Below the pieces are notes generated by a model, which saw only the letters and a program-made list of their open reading frames with translations, was not told where the DNA came from and did no database searches. DNA of 64,000 nt from positions 1,178,001-1,242,000 of the forward strand of contig JAUFSD010000008.1 in NCBI GenBank assembly GCA_033030425.1. The letters run 5' to 3'. The stretch comes from Verpa conica (Eukaryota; Ascomycota; Pezizomycetes; Pezizales; Morchellaceae). Below are positions 42,645 through 53,469 of the stretch, piece after piece. Both the position numbers and the translations under genes were made by a program. How positions within the stretch are numbered: position 1 is the first letter of the stretch; each line of letters begins with the position of its first letter.

Positions 42645-44741
42645 TTAATTGGTATCGTTCATGGCCACTTCCTTGGTGGCTTCTGTAGAGACTTGGGCCT
42701 CCTGAGTAGGTCCTTCTCTAAGCTTGTTGATGATGGAAATGCGATGAGGGCACTTCGAGAAATTTGCGGTGTGGTTTCCTCCGCAGTTTACACACTTGGA
42801 GGGGGTAGCGACACAGCAGTTGGGTTTTGGGCGGACGTGGCCAGGGTACGTAGTGACGGCGCACTGGTGTTTCTCTCTAGGGTGTCCTAGGGAGCAAATG
42901 GGGCAGGTGGGTTCTTTTTGTTTGCACCCTTTAGTTGGGTGGCCAAATTTGTAGCAGTTGCGGCAAAGGGTGGCTTTGGAGGCTGACCACATAGCAGAGC
43001 AGCGGCGGGGACATGAGAAAAGTCTGATGGTGGTACCGATAATGGCTGCTTCCTCAGCAGTGACAGTAACAACGACCGTTGAATCCTTCTGGGTGTTGCG
43101 GGTGACGTCGTTGGCGGTGAGTGTCGCGGGCAGCTCCGAAGGCCGACAACCTTCGCGAAAGAAGGTGGCGTTCGCCCCCACTTCCGTAAGAAGGTCGGAC
43201 CGCCTTAGGGCGCAGAATTAAACTTGGCAATTACAAGGAAGAAGCCCGTTTCGGGCCGGATAAGCTATCGCGTCACACGGGGCGTAGATGGGGTGTTGGG
43301 GGTCGGGTAGGACGGAAGCCCCGGAAGCCTAGAAGCGGTAGGAGGAAACAGAGCGGGGCTAGCGCAATTAACGGAGGGGATAGGAGGAAAGTAGTTTTAG
43401 TATAGGAATAGCATAGAAAAGGGACTTGCGCGTCGAACATGACATGTTCGACGGCATTTGTAACAAGAAAAGGTAACAGGATGGGGTTTGGGTCGTACGA
43501 GGAAGGGAACGGGGGGTATATAAGAAGGGGGCTTCGCCCCCTCTCGGTGGAGTTTCTTTCGTTACGCAATCTCTTGTTCTCTAGTTTTATCAAAGAAATT
43601 TCCGTTTCTTAGATTTGTTATATCTAAGAATTTGACCGAAGAACCATTGTCCCCGCCCAAGCTCTCCACGTTTCCCAAAGTACCCAAGTTTTCTGTCCGC
43701 GTCACCTAGACACACTTCCCCCGCCGAGACCCCCGTTACAGTGAGGAAGCGAGTGTCGAGGGGGGTGATACCTGTTGCAAGTTTAACTGCTTCAGGGAAG
43801 AACTTTTTAAGGTGAACAAGATCAGGGAAGTCGCTTAGTGGGATGCCTCTGATAGCTACATCACAGGTGGTGGGGGCTTGTTTAAACAGCTGGAACGGGT
43901 TTGAGGGTTCGTTAACTGTTTGGTTAAGAATGGCGGTGAGACCTTCAAAGAAGGGGACATATGTGGAAGCTGGGACTGTTGGGGGGGCAGTGACGGAGAC
44001 AGCTCCACGTTGATTGATTGAGACTGTGAGGGAGGTAACGGGGGCAACTTGTCCTCCTTTGGCGAGGAACTGGCCTAGGAGGGCAGGGAGACGCTGAACG
44101 AGGGATTTGGCATCTTTGAGAGGGGAAGGGGTCTGTCTGGACGAAAAGAACCTTCGCTGGGCAGTGGGTAGGGTCTTGGGCTTATTCTCCGTGACTTTTT
44201 GCTGCTTGGGGCGAGGGTTGGTGGTAGAGGGAGCAGCTGACTTTGCTGCGTCTACGTAAGACATTTTCTCCGTGACAGTGACCGTTCTGGGGGATGTTTT
44301 GGAGGGGGAACTTTGGTAGGCGGGGCCGGCGGGAGGGACCGGTTGTGTTCTCTGGTGCGGGAAGGTAGCAGGAGGGGATGAAGTCGTGTTTTTGATGTTT
44401 TTGACTATTGCTTCGAGTCTCTCGAAGCGATCGTAGACGCTGGTGGGTGGATGGTTGGAGGCGTACCGCGTCTTAGTCTGAATGTCATCGACTGCGGCGG
44501 TGATTGTGTCAAGTTGATAGGAGAGTTCAAGGGCGGCGTGTTTAGCCTGGGCCGCAACTTTGAAGGTAGAGCACAGTAGGGTGAGGAGAAGCTTCTCCAT
44601 GGGGGAGGTGTTGTCGTCATTCATGGCGTTGGTGACAGTGGTAGAGATGAGGGAGGAGTTTGGCATGCCTATCTCATGGTCTATAAGACCAGTTTGAAGG
44701 TTGTCGTATATTTCAGCAAGAGAGGGGTCGGGGCTTGGCAT
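42645..44741 (-). pseudogene. LINE ORF1 (gag-like), interrupted
   Basis: The N-terminal frame starts at ATG 44739-44741 and runs to about 43630, with a coiled-coil-like helical region then Pro/Ser-rich sequence. The C-terminal frame (43220 to 42645) has three zinc knuckles: CRNCYKFGHPTKGC, a second C-x2-C-x4-H-containing knuckle, and CVNCGGNHTANFSKC. Between them about 400 bp of unrelated, structured DNA with stops separates the two halves, and the flanking reading frames differ by one. The protein would normally coat LINE RNA. Confidence 0.82.
43222..43629. mobile_element. Possible small insertion inside LINE ORF1
   Basis: About 400 bp bounded by the direct repeat AGAATT (43215-43220 and about 43628-43633). 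It contains a palindrome with 10-nt arms (GTCGAACATG-A-CATGTTCGAC, 43432-43452), a TATA-like TATATAAG (43517-43524) and a GC hairpin (AGGGGGC-TTC-GCCCCCT, 43526-43542). No coding sequence was found. It could be a SINE-like or MITE-like insertion; the boundaries are approximate. Confidence 0.4.
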
Positions 44742-44846
44742 TTTGAAGCCTGGAATTTTGGTAAGTTTGGTGGGGAAAAACGGTTGCCACGCAAAATTTT
44801 GGTGTTGAATTTCAAAAACTGAGAAAATAGAAGGGATGGAGGATGA

Positions 44847-44942
44847 ACTGAGGAGACCTTGGTAGTTGGTATCTTATACCTTCGAACTGAACTCTAAGCT
44901 TGACGGGACGTAGCCTGGACAATTGTATAGGCCAGTTTTACA
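44847..44942 (+). repeat. Gypsy 5' LTR, last part
   Basis: Resumes at ACTGAGGAGACC and ends GGCCAGTTTTACA, as at the end of the 3' LTR at 51922. The gypsy internal region starts at 44943. Confidence 0.88.
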
Positions 44943-45023
44943 CTATATTGATACTCGCAAGTTCACTTGAAGTATCGGAAATCACACTTTCATCAATCTA
45001 CAAACCTACTCGCCATATTAACA

Positions 45024-47036
45024 ATGGCTCAACAAAGAATTGGGGGCACTGCGTTCGGTATACTTGGCGACTGGGCAAAAACCCAGACCCAAGTAGAAGA
45101 ATTGCGGGAGGAAGGCGAGGACAGCGTAATGGGAGAAATCGACCAGCTGTCAGCCCCAGGAGGACCCTCAGTGTCCGATGGAAGTGGAAGGTGCAGAACC
45201 CAGCGACCATCCACCCAACAAACACAGTTCCTGGAAATCTTAAACCAGTTCCTTACCACTCATAAAGAAGACCTGAACTTCATGAGCGAAAACCAGCGAA
45301 CGCTGTGGGATCAGCTGATACGCACCCGCAGCAGACTCAACCAAGGGGAAAAACTTACCAAAAGAGACCTCCAACAGGCCCAGCAAAGACAGAGCAGTTT
45401 GGAGGAAGTCTTCTTGGTGGCACATAATGCCAGAGAGCTGGAAAAACAGGCCATCGAGCAAAATGCTGCCCAGGTGCAACAGCAGCTACTTAACGCTGAA
45501 GCGGAAGTCAACCGCCAGAAGGCAGCCACCCAGGAAGTAATAGCGGAACTCAACCGCCAAAGGGTGGAGGCCGAAGAACTAAGGAAGGCCCACCACCAGG
45601 AGATAGAGGGGTTAAGGAGCCGGTTGTCTCAGTACTCCCAATCCAGGCGCGGGGAACCTAGCAGCATTAGGCAGAAAACACCTAGGAGCAACATGCCTGA
45701 GGTCGAAAACTTTGTCGAAGGGGTATTGGCGGCAGGACAGGAAGAAGTCCTCCATAACCAGGAAGCGCGGCGACAAGCCCCTCCACCAATTCCCCCGAGA
45801 CCAGACGTGGGAGGAGGCGGCAACATGCTGCCTCCACGAGGACCTAGGATGGTAGGAGCCGGCCATCCAGGTAGCAGCAATTCCAGCAGCAACAAAGATA
45901 GAAGCCCATCTCCTCCACCTAGGAAGAACCTTAAGTTCAGGCGTCCCCTCCGGGAAAGAACCCCTTTCTCCACAATAAGCCAGTCGGAAGCCCATAATTC
46001 CGAAGCCCACAAACCTGAGGACTTCGAGAACAAAAAGGATCAGAACATCCGACATTGGCTACTCGACTGTGAGAACTACTTCATCCAGAGAGCAAAAAAC
46101 TTCCCTGCGGATAAGAATAAAATTATATTCGCAGAAAGTTATATGAAGGGAGTTCCTAAAGAATGGTTCGTGGGTTATATGACCTACAAAGCCACCGGAG
46201 AAGACAGGCCAGATTACCTGACGTGGGAGCGTTTCCGTCAGGAAGTCATCAAAAAATTCCTAGGGTCCAACGAGGCGATGGAAGCGGCGCAAAAAATGGG
46301 GAAGTAGGAGTATAAGAATAGCATCTCTGATTATATCATGCATATGCAACTCTTGAACATGAAAGCTCAGATGTCTGGCCCTAGCTTGAGAATAGCCTTT
46401 CTCACTGGCCTCCCGGCGGCAATCAGGGATAGATTCTCCATGTTCCCCGTTACCGAAGACGATGACGACTTTGTCACCAACCTAGAAGCCGCGGGCAAAA
46501 GACACGAGGAGACTCTAGAGATGGAGCGTTTGCTCTCTCGAGTCCCAGGTGCCCGAGGCGAACAATCGGCGCAACGCCACTCTAGGTTCAAGGCGAAGCA
46601 AGCAAAGGGAGAAGAGAAGAAGGAAAAACCAGCGAGCACGGAGAAAAAAGATGACAAGTCCGCCCCTCCAGCAAAGAAAACTTACCCTCGAAAGCACTTC
46701 AATTTCGCGGAAGCAACCAAAGGCGTCCTACAGGATGTCATGGCTAGACGTGAAAAAGAAGATACCTGCCGACGATGTGGTAAGAAGGGGCATGTCTGGG
46801 GCTATTGTGCTTCAGATATTAACACCAGTGCAGCTGTCTCAGCCTTCACCTTTACCAAGCGTCTGAGAGAGGAGGAGGAGGAATCCCCAGAAGAGCCTCC
46901 CAGACCTCGCAAGCAACGTCATCGGGCCAAGGCAAAAGCCGCCACAGCTGCTGCTAGGATGGACAACGAAGGAGATATCCAGATGGTGTTTGATAACGCA
47001 GGCACATCTGAGGAGGATTTTTGGAAGGGCATCTAG
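45024..47036 (+). pseudogene. Gypsy gag with one in-frame stop
   Basis: ATG 45024 (MAQQRIGGTAFGILGDW), then a long coiled-coil-like Glu/Gln-rich region, a Pro-rich stretch and a retrotransposon-gag core (NIRHWLLDCENYFIQRA, WERFRQEVIKKF). A TAG at 46305-46307 interrupts the core; the same frame continues and includes the CCHC knuckle CRRCGKKGHVWGYC near 46769. The frame ends at TAG 47034-47036. The pol frame overlaps the end and lies in the -1 frame, so a gag-pol frameshift is expected. Confidence 0.88.
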
Positions 47037-50000
47037 GTTCCCCAGGCCTAGATTTGCCCCAAATTGCAACACTTTCACTGGGAGAAAAACTCAAAAACAG
47101 TTCTAAAAGAAAAAGACCGGAGGAGGAGGAATCCACCCCGAAGAAAAAACAAGCGACGGAGCCAGTACACGGAGCACGTCCTATTGCCACCTTTGATTTT
47201 TGTTTTGCTAATTGTATAAAACGCTGTAAAGTATTACTGGATACCGGAGCCACAGGGCCGGTTTTGAGTTCGCGTTTTGTTTCCTTGTATAATGTCCCAA
47301 AGGTGGAAAGAGACGTCCCCGCCCGAATAATGGGATTTGATGGAAAAATGGCATCAGGCGCGGGACAAGCCTTTACATTACCTATACTAATGATAGAAGG
47401 CATGCACCAATCGGAAATATCCTTCGAGATTGCAGATACCCCGTCAGACTTTGATGCAATTCTACCAGCCTGGTGGATACAACAACATAATCCAGTGCTC
47501 CATTCTAACGGAAGACTTGAGTTCTGTGGTAAGAATTGTCTCCATGCTTGTACCGCTAATAAGCCGGTAGTAGTCTATGACGAGAGTGTGGCAGAGGATC
47601 CCGAAGCCCAATCAATCGGAGCAGTTAGCCGTGAGTTAACCGAAAGGGAACAGCTGGAAGGCCTAATACCTAAGGAATACCACGAGCTACTCGATGTGTT
47701 TTACCCGTCAAAAGCCGACGAGTTGCCCTCTCACCGCCCATATGACCATGCCATAGACCTGGACCCAACTGCAAAGCCTACTTGGGGTCCAGTTTACAAT
47801 CTATCGGCATTGGAATTCGGTGTGTTGAAGGAATACTTGGAAAAAATGATCTGGCTAGGTAAGATCCGCCCCAGTAAGTCGCCTTACGGCGCGCCTATAT
47901 TATTTGTCAAGAAAAAGGACGGTAGCTTGCGACTTTGTGTCGACTACCGAGGGCTTAACAGGATAACTATCAAAAATAAGTATCCTTTGCCCCTCATGGA
48001 CGAGCTCAGAGATCGAGTATCCGGCTCTACCATTTTTTCAAAGATAAACCTGAAGGAGGGGTACAACCTCGTCAGGATCAAACAAGGGGACAGGACCCAC
48101 TACAGACATTACGAGTACTTGGTAATACCGTTTGGCATGGTGAACGCACCAGCAACATTCCAGAATATGATGAACGACATCCTCAGAGAATACTTGGACC
48201 AAAGTATAGTAGTCTATCTTGACGATATCCTAATCTATAGCAAAACAGCAGAGGAACACATTCGATTAGTCAAAATTGTTCTCCAAAAGTTACGGGAAAA
48301 CAATCTGGTCGCCAATCCTAAAAAATCCTTTTTTAACCAGCAAAAAATCGAGTTCCTCGGCTATATGCTAGGTCCCGAAGGTGTCTCCATGGCAAGTGAC
48401 AAAATCACGTCAATTCTGGAATGGCGAGCTCCACAGAGCATAAAAGATGTGCAAGCTTTCATGGGGTTTGCCAACTTTTATAGAATATTCATCCATAACT
48501 TCTCAGGGGTTTGTAAACCTATAACCAATTGTACCAGACAAGATAACGCTAAGAACTTCACGTGGTCACACGAGGCACAAGAGGCATTCGATAAGCTCAA
48601 AAACCTCTTCACCTCAGCCCCTATTCTAGCTCACTTTGACCCTGATCGCCAGACGTACGTGGAAACAGACGCCAGTGACTTTGCGATCGCAGCCATTCTG
48701 TCCCAGGAAATCGACACTAAGTTACACCCTGTCGCTTTCTATTCCCGAAAACTAGTCCCGGCGGAAGTCAATTACGACGTTTGGGACAAGGAAATGTTAG
48801 CTATAGTGGTAGCATTCAAGCAGTGGAGGCAATACCTCGAAGGCGCTAGGTACATGGTAGTCGTTTACACCGATCACCGTAACCTAGAGTACTTCTCTAC
48901 CACTAAGCAACTCACGAGGCGACAGGCTCGCTGGGCAGAAAACCTTGCCGAGTTCGATTTCAAAATTATTTATCGACCCGGAACAAAAAACGGAAAGGCT
49001 GATGCACTATCAAGGCGTTCGGAGTACCGCCTGGAAGGAGGGAGCACCACTGATAAACAACCCGTGGAAATGTTCTTCAAATCTGGACAGCTCGAGTTAG
49101 AACCCGGAGAAGTGGAATTGGTATCGTCAGCCTCGCTTGCTGCCATAGAAATTGTCAACTGGGACAAGGAGTTTTTGGGGAAAGTACGGCAGGCGGGGCT
49201 GGGAGACCCGAAATGGGTAGGAATTAAGGAGAAGGTTCTCAGGAAGGAGTCAGGAGCAGCAAAGGAATTCTCAGTGCACGACAACCTGGTATATTTCCAA
49301 AACAGACTTTATATACAAGCAAGCGACGCCCTCAAAATCGAGATTGCAGAGGCAGAACACGACTCTAAAGTGGCAGGACATTTTGGCCAGGATAAAACAC
49401 TAGAACTAATCTCACGAAACTTCTACTGGCCTAACCTAGATCACTGGTTGGACGATTACGTCCGTTCCTGCGACCACTGCCAACGCAACAAGCCAAGCCA
49501 ACACAGGAAATACGGCAAATTGTTGCCTTTCGAAACACCACATTGTCCGTGGGAATCCGTGTCTATGGATTTTATTACGCAGTTACCTTTGTCTGAAGGA
49601 ATGACACAGATATGGGTCGTCGTGGACAGGTTCACAAAGATGTCGCACTTTATTCCTCTGAAAGAATCAGCTACGGCTCAGGACCTAGCCAAAACCTTCC
49701 TGAGCCAAATTTGGCGCTATCATGGCTTACCTCTCAGCATCGTCTCCGACAGAGACGCTAAGTTCACCTCTAGCTTCTGGGGATCGCTGATGTCTCTCCT
49801 CGAGGTGAAAACTCGGATGAGCACAGTGTTCCATCCTCAAACAGACAGACAAACAGAACGGGTCAACCAAGTACTAGAACACTACATTCGTGCATTCTGT
49901 AATTACGAACAGAACGATTGGGTCGAATTGCTTCCCCTAGCTGAGTACGCATATAATAACTCAGCTACAACAACAACGAAGCAAACCCCTTTCTACACGA

Positions 50001-50641
50001 ACTATGGTTACCACCCGCGAACCAACTGGCCAACCCAAGTGGAAGTCAAAAACCCGGCTAGTGAACTGTATGCTCACTATGTCCGAGGTATCCACGACAA
50101 GGCTAGCAACCGTCGGAAGGAAACCAGGGAACGCATGGGGAAGTACTTTGACCAGAAACGCATGGACCCTCCAAGTTTTAAAGTAGGAGACCGTGTCATG
50201 GTCAACGCCGCCAACATCAAAAGTCGCCGAAGCACCAAGAAACTAGACCATAAAAAACTAGGACCTTTCAGAATCGCTAAGTTAGTGGGAACTCGCGCGT
50301 GCCAGTTGGACTTGCCTCCTCAGGTCAAGATACATAACGTCTTCCACATAGAGCTCCTCGAGCCCTACCGCCTGAGCAAGATCCCTGGACGACAGCAGAG
50401 ACCACCAACTCCTGACGAAGTAGATGAGTATGGGGAAGCGGTTTACGACGTGGAAAAAATCATTGCATCCTGTCGCAACAACGCCGGAGAAGTAGAATAT
50501 TTGGTGAAATGGCTGGGATATCCGATGGGCGACTACTCGTATCAAGTTTTAGACGCCATGGACGAACCAGTCCAAGAGCTAGTACGTGACTTCCATCGTC
50601 GAAACCCAAGAGCCGTGAAGGACCACCGCCTGAGACTGTAG
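47021..50641 (+). pseudogene. Gypsy pol with chromodomain, catalytically damaged
   Basis: An open frame of about 1,206 codons without its own ATG, overlapping gag in the -1 frame. The protease motif is LLDTGATGPVLSSRF. The reverse transcriptase has VKKKDGSLRLCVDYRGLN and VVYLDDILIY (the YLDD motif). The usual Asp of motif A (DLKxGY) is Asn in KINLKEGYN (48047-48049), and the following GD...RTHYRHYEYL segment is about six residues shorter than in relatives. RNase H starts at VETDASDFAI. The integrase has the HHCC finger (CDHCQRN) and DDE core (VVVDRFTKMSHF, IVSDRDAKFTS). A C-terminal chromodomain (DVEKIIASC...YLVKWLGYPMGDYS) follows. Chromodomains direct insertion to histone-marked chromatin. 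Likely inactive. Confidence 0.92.
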
Positions 50642-50765
50642 AGGTACTCAACAGAGCCAAGTCCTTCCTACGACAGACACCACGGTAATATGTCGGAGGT
50701 TTACTGGAGCCACAGTCTGTCAGAAGAAATGTTTTCGGGCCGCAAACACCCTGAGAGGGGGGCAG

Positions 50766-51922
50766 TGTTGTAGGCACCTGATAAGAGGAGTATTTCTGGG
50801 AACCATGAAGACCACTTGTTTGACTATCTAGGTAACTAAAGTCCTTGTTCGTTTCTTGAGAATTGTGACAGGGGTTTGGGGAGAAGCACGTGTGGATATT
50901 ATTGCTGGCGGCTATCTCCTGCAGGGTGCCCCACTGTGCCACCCACCGGGTGCTGGTGGGAGCCCCTCAGAGTTGCTGTAAACGCATAGTAAAAACACAA
51001 GCTTTGGACCCCAAAAACAATCCCTGGAGCGTCAGGAAAATTCGTCCGTCCGAACCAAATCCGGAAGGTATATGAGAAGGCATAATTTGGAGCTGACTGG
51101 TGAAAGAATCGAGGAAATCGGATAAGAACTGACGGAGTTGTGCCCTCCGCCAGTCGGGGCATGTTTCTTGACAAACTAACGGTATGAAGGAAGGCCCCGC
51201 TTCCCAGTACTGCTTGCTGATTAGTACCAAAGGGCTTTGGTGACTCTCTGCCACAAGGGAATACGAGACGGAACAGATACGGTGGTTAGTACACTTATCG
51301 GCCCGTCCGCAGAGTACAGATTGGTTTACTAACAGCTTTACATGATTGCATTACTCTAGTACACCTTTGGGCTTGACTAGAATAGACGATAGGACCAGGA
51401 CAAAGTTCTTAGACTGGTCGGGATTTGTATAAGTATGGGGGGAATGTATTTGTATTGGCGTTTTGACTGTGTTGTAAGATTTGTATTGTATGGCGTGATT
51501 GCTTGGCAGGTTTTCAGGGTTTTCGGGGGTTCCAAGGTGTTTGTATTAGGATTTAGAATAAATCCGCGAGCCCAAACCACAGTATATAAAATAGTTGGCA
51601 GATTTGTCTCTTTACCAGAACATCAACGGGAAGAACGAGTCTTATCAATATATTTGAATCTATCGAACTACCTTTACTTTATAACTCTATTACAAACACT
51701 TTACTTGTGACTTTTGAAGCTTCAACTGAACAACTTTCCGCTTCCTCTAACTAACTCTAGTGAGTCTTGACAATATCGTAGTTCATAACTCTCTCGTGCA
51801 ATTTAAAGGAACCACTACTGCCGTTGACTGAGGAGACCTTGGTAGTTGGTATCTTATACCTTCGGACTGAACTCTAATCTTGACGGGATGTAGCCTGGAC
51901 AATTGTATAGGCCAGTTTTACA
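50766..51922 (+). repeat. Gypsy 3' LTR
   Basis: 1157 bp, TGTTGTAGGCACC to CCAGTTTTACA, preceded by the polypurine tract GAGAGGGGGGCAG (50753-50765). It has a TATA-like GTATATAAAATAG near 51583. It carries the 95-codon minus-strand frame at 50967-51254, also open in the 5' LTR. Confidence 0.92.
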
Positions 51923-52530
51923 ATATGAAACCTGAAGGAGTGACCTCCTTCTACATGAAATTATAGACATCTCGTCCTGCGAGGCGTACTTCTTACATGA
52001 CCAATGATAGCGGCAATCCTACGAAATATGAAACGATACATGAAACAAGGAAATAGACAAGGCAGACTAGGAAATGGGTGTTCTTGACACTTGTGGCCTA
52101 CACTATCTATATGCTGCCCCATTGAAAAAAATATTTGGAACAGCAAAGCTCTCTCTCTGCTAGTGAGCGCTTTTATCACCAGCAACAAAATCAATTTCCC
52201 AAAAAGAGCACTACCCTCTCCAGTGCCATCATTCTCCTCAACATCTTCCCTCTCTTCCATTTTGAACTTCTCAGAATAGAAGTCAACATATTTTTTCAAG
52301 CCTGTAATCAATAGCTATTGACAACAAGTTACCAGAAGGGAAAAACATCATAGGCAGTGCAGACAAAGTTGGATTTCTTTTGTATTTATTTTATATTTAT
52401 TTGGAATTTCAGGAGACAGTTCTTATTTTTAGGAAGGGGAAGTGTTCTTTTTAGGTCATAGTTTATACTGCATACCAGATTTTGCACTCAGAACAATAAA
52501 ATCACTTGAATTAAAAAAAAAAAAAAAAAT
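51923..52530 (+). mobile_element. Possible retrocopy or SINE-like insertion ending in poly-A
   Basis: This stretch directly follows the gypsy LTR and ends in AATAAA (52495-52500), then 12 nt, then 17 A residues (52513-52529). That is the layout of a polyadenylated cDNA inserted in plus orientation. CAATAT occurs at both edges (51921-51926 and 52531-52536), a possible short target duplication. A 116-codon minus-strand frame is open but unrecognised and runs against the poly-A polarity. Confidence 0.35.
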
Positions 52531-53469
52531 CAATATAATTAGATCTGTTGTTGATAACATAACAAGTCTCGTGAAAAATTATGGACCGTTCGGTCCATAA
52601 TTCGTTACCCCTATGGGATAATTAGCCTATACCGGTAAATTACTACTCTCTCTGTTTGACAGATCATTTCTATAGTGCTCGGCTGATTTCATTAAAGGAC
52701 TTATCAGTAAAGCAGTTTGGGTAAGTACAGCAGCTCTAATAGCTATTGGTAGCTCTTCTCGAGGTATTTTGAGCTGTAGATAGAGCGTTACCTGCCATGA
52801 TGTTGTCACCATAGTGGTATCCCGGTTATCTCATCTTATTAGATTTTCACGTGACCCACTAACTCTTTGGCATCGTTTGTAAGGCGTGGGGTGAGCATAC
52901 TTGATTTTAAATTTTTTTATCAGAGCTTCTATTTTTTATTTAATTTTTTGTAATACCGTTTTCCTAGACAATTAATTATTTCATTCTCAATTGTATCACG
53001 GGTACTATCGCATTATGTGCCCTCTTGCATCGTGGTTCTCTAGCTATCGTGATCTCCAAGCACCGGGGGCTCTGACCCTCCACCTACCTAGGTGTGTCCC
53101 AATAATTTATCCCTGACGCGGCGGGCGCAAAACCTTGCGCTTCGCAAAATCGCAGTTCATTTCGTTGCCCCTCTGGGCCCAAACCCCTCTATAATTACTA
53201 TACATACATGTCTGACGTATTTACCCCTCCCTTCACTCGTTTCAAACTCTGTGGCCGTGCTTTAAGTTATTCTTATTTATAACAGTTCTTCCTCACTCTC
53301 CCAACTTGCTGTGATCTAACTTAATTATTACAAGAGTCCCTTTCCCTCAATCGGCCGGTAAACTTTACCCAAGAAGTTTCACCCAATAGGTTTCAGCCCG
53401 TTAACCCACGAACCGCAAATTACAACATCGATATCTATCGTAAAACTCGTATCCTCACTGACGCCCGTC
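52531..53469. other. Intergenic region upstream of TPS1, with a palindrome
   Basis: A perfect palindrome with 12-nt arms (AATTATGGACCG, TT spacer) lies at 52577-52602. The remainder is AT-rich, then pyrimidine-rich towards the TPS1 start, with CCCCTC-type stretches near 53180-53240 that could be stress-element-like (CCCCT) promoter sites. No coding sequence is supported. Confidence 0.4.

Larger units (their letters stand above)
40547..44846 (-). mobile_element. Tad1-like LINE, 3' truncated
   Basis: On the minus strand: a short 5' UTR (44742-44846), ORF1 with zinc knuckles (interrupted), and ORF2 with endonuclease and reverse transcriptase. It is cut off at 40547 inside the reverse transcriptase domain by the copia LTR. 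The missing part would include the C-terminal domain and the 3' tail. It lies inside the gypsy 5' LTR. Confidence 0.88.
33745..51922 (+). mobile_element. Ty3/gypsy chromovirus-type retrotransposon, split by nested insertions
   Basis: The element has a 5' LTR (33745-34721 plus 44847-44942), an internal region with gag and pol (44943-50765), and a 3' LTR (50766-51922, 1157 bp, TG...CA). The 5' LTR is split by a LINE and a copia element, and 83 bp of LTR sequence (equivalent of 51744-51826) is missing at the break. The LTRs are nearly identical elsewhere, so the gypsy insertion is fairly young. The flanking pentamers (TGTAC and ATATG) do not match, so no target duplication is seen. Coding lesions are described under gag and pol. 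Confidence 0.9.

Noticed and set aside
43222..43629. A bacterial-style hairpin terminator
   Set aside because: The GC hairpin lacks a following T-run and the context is a eukaryotic LINE.
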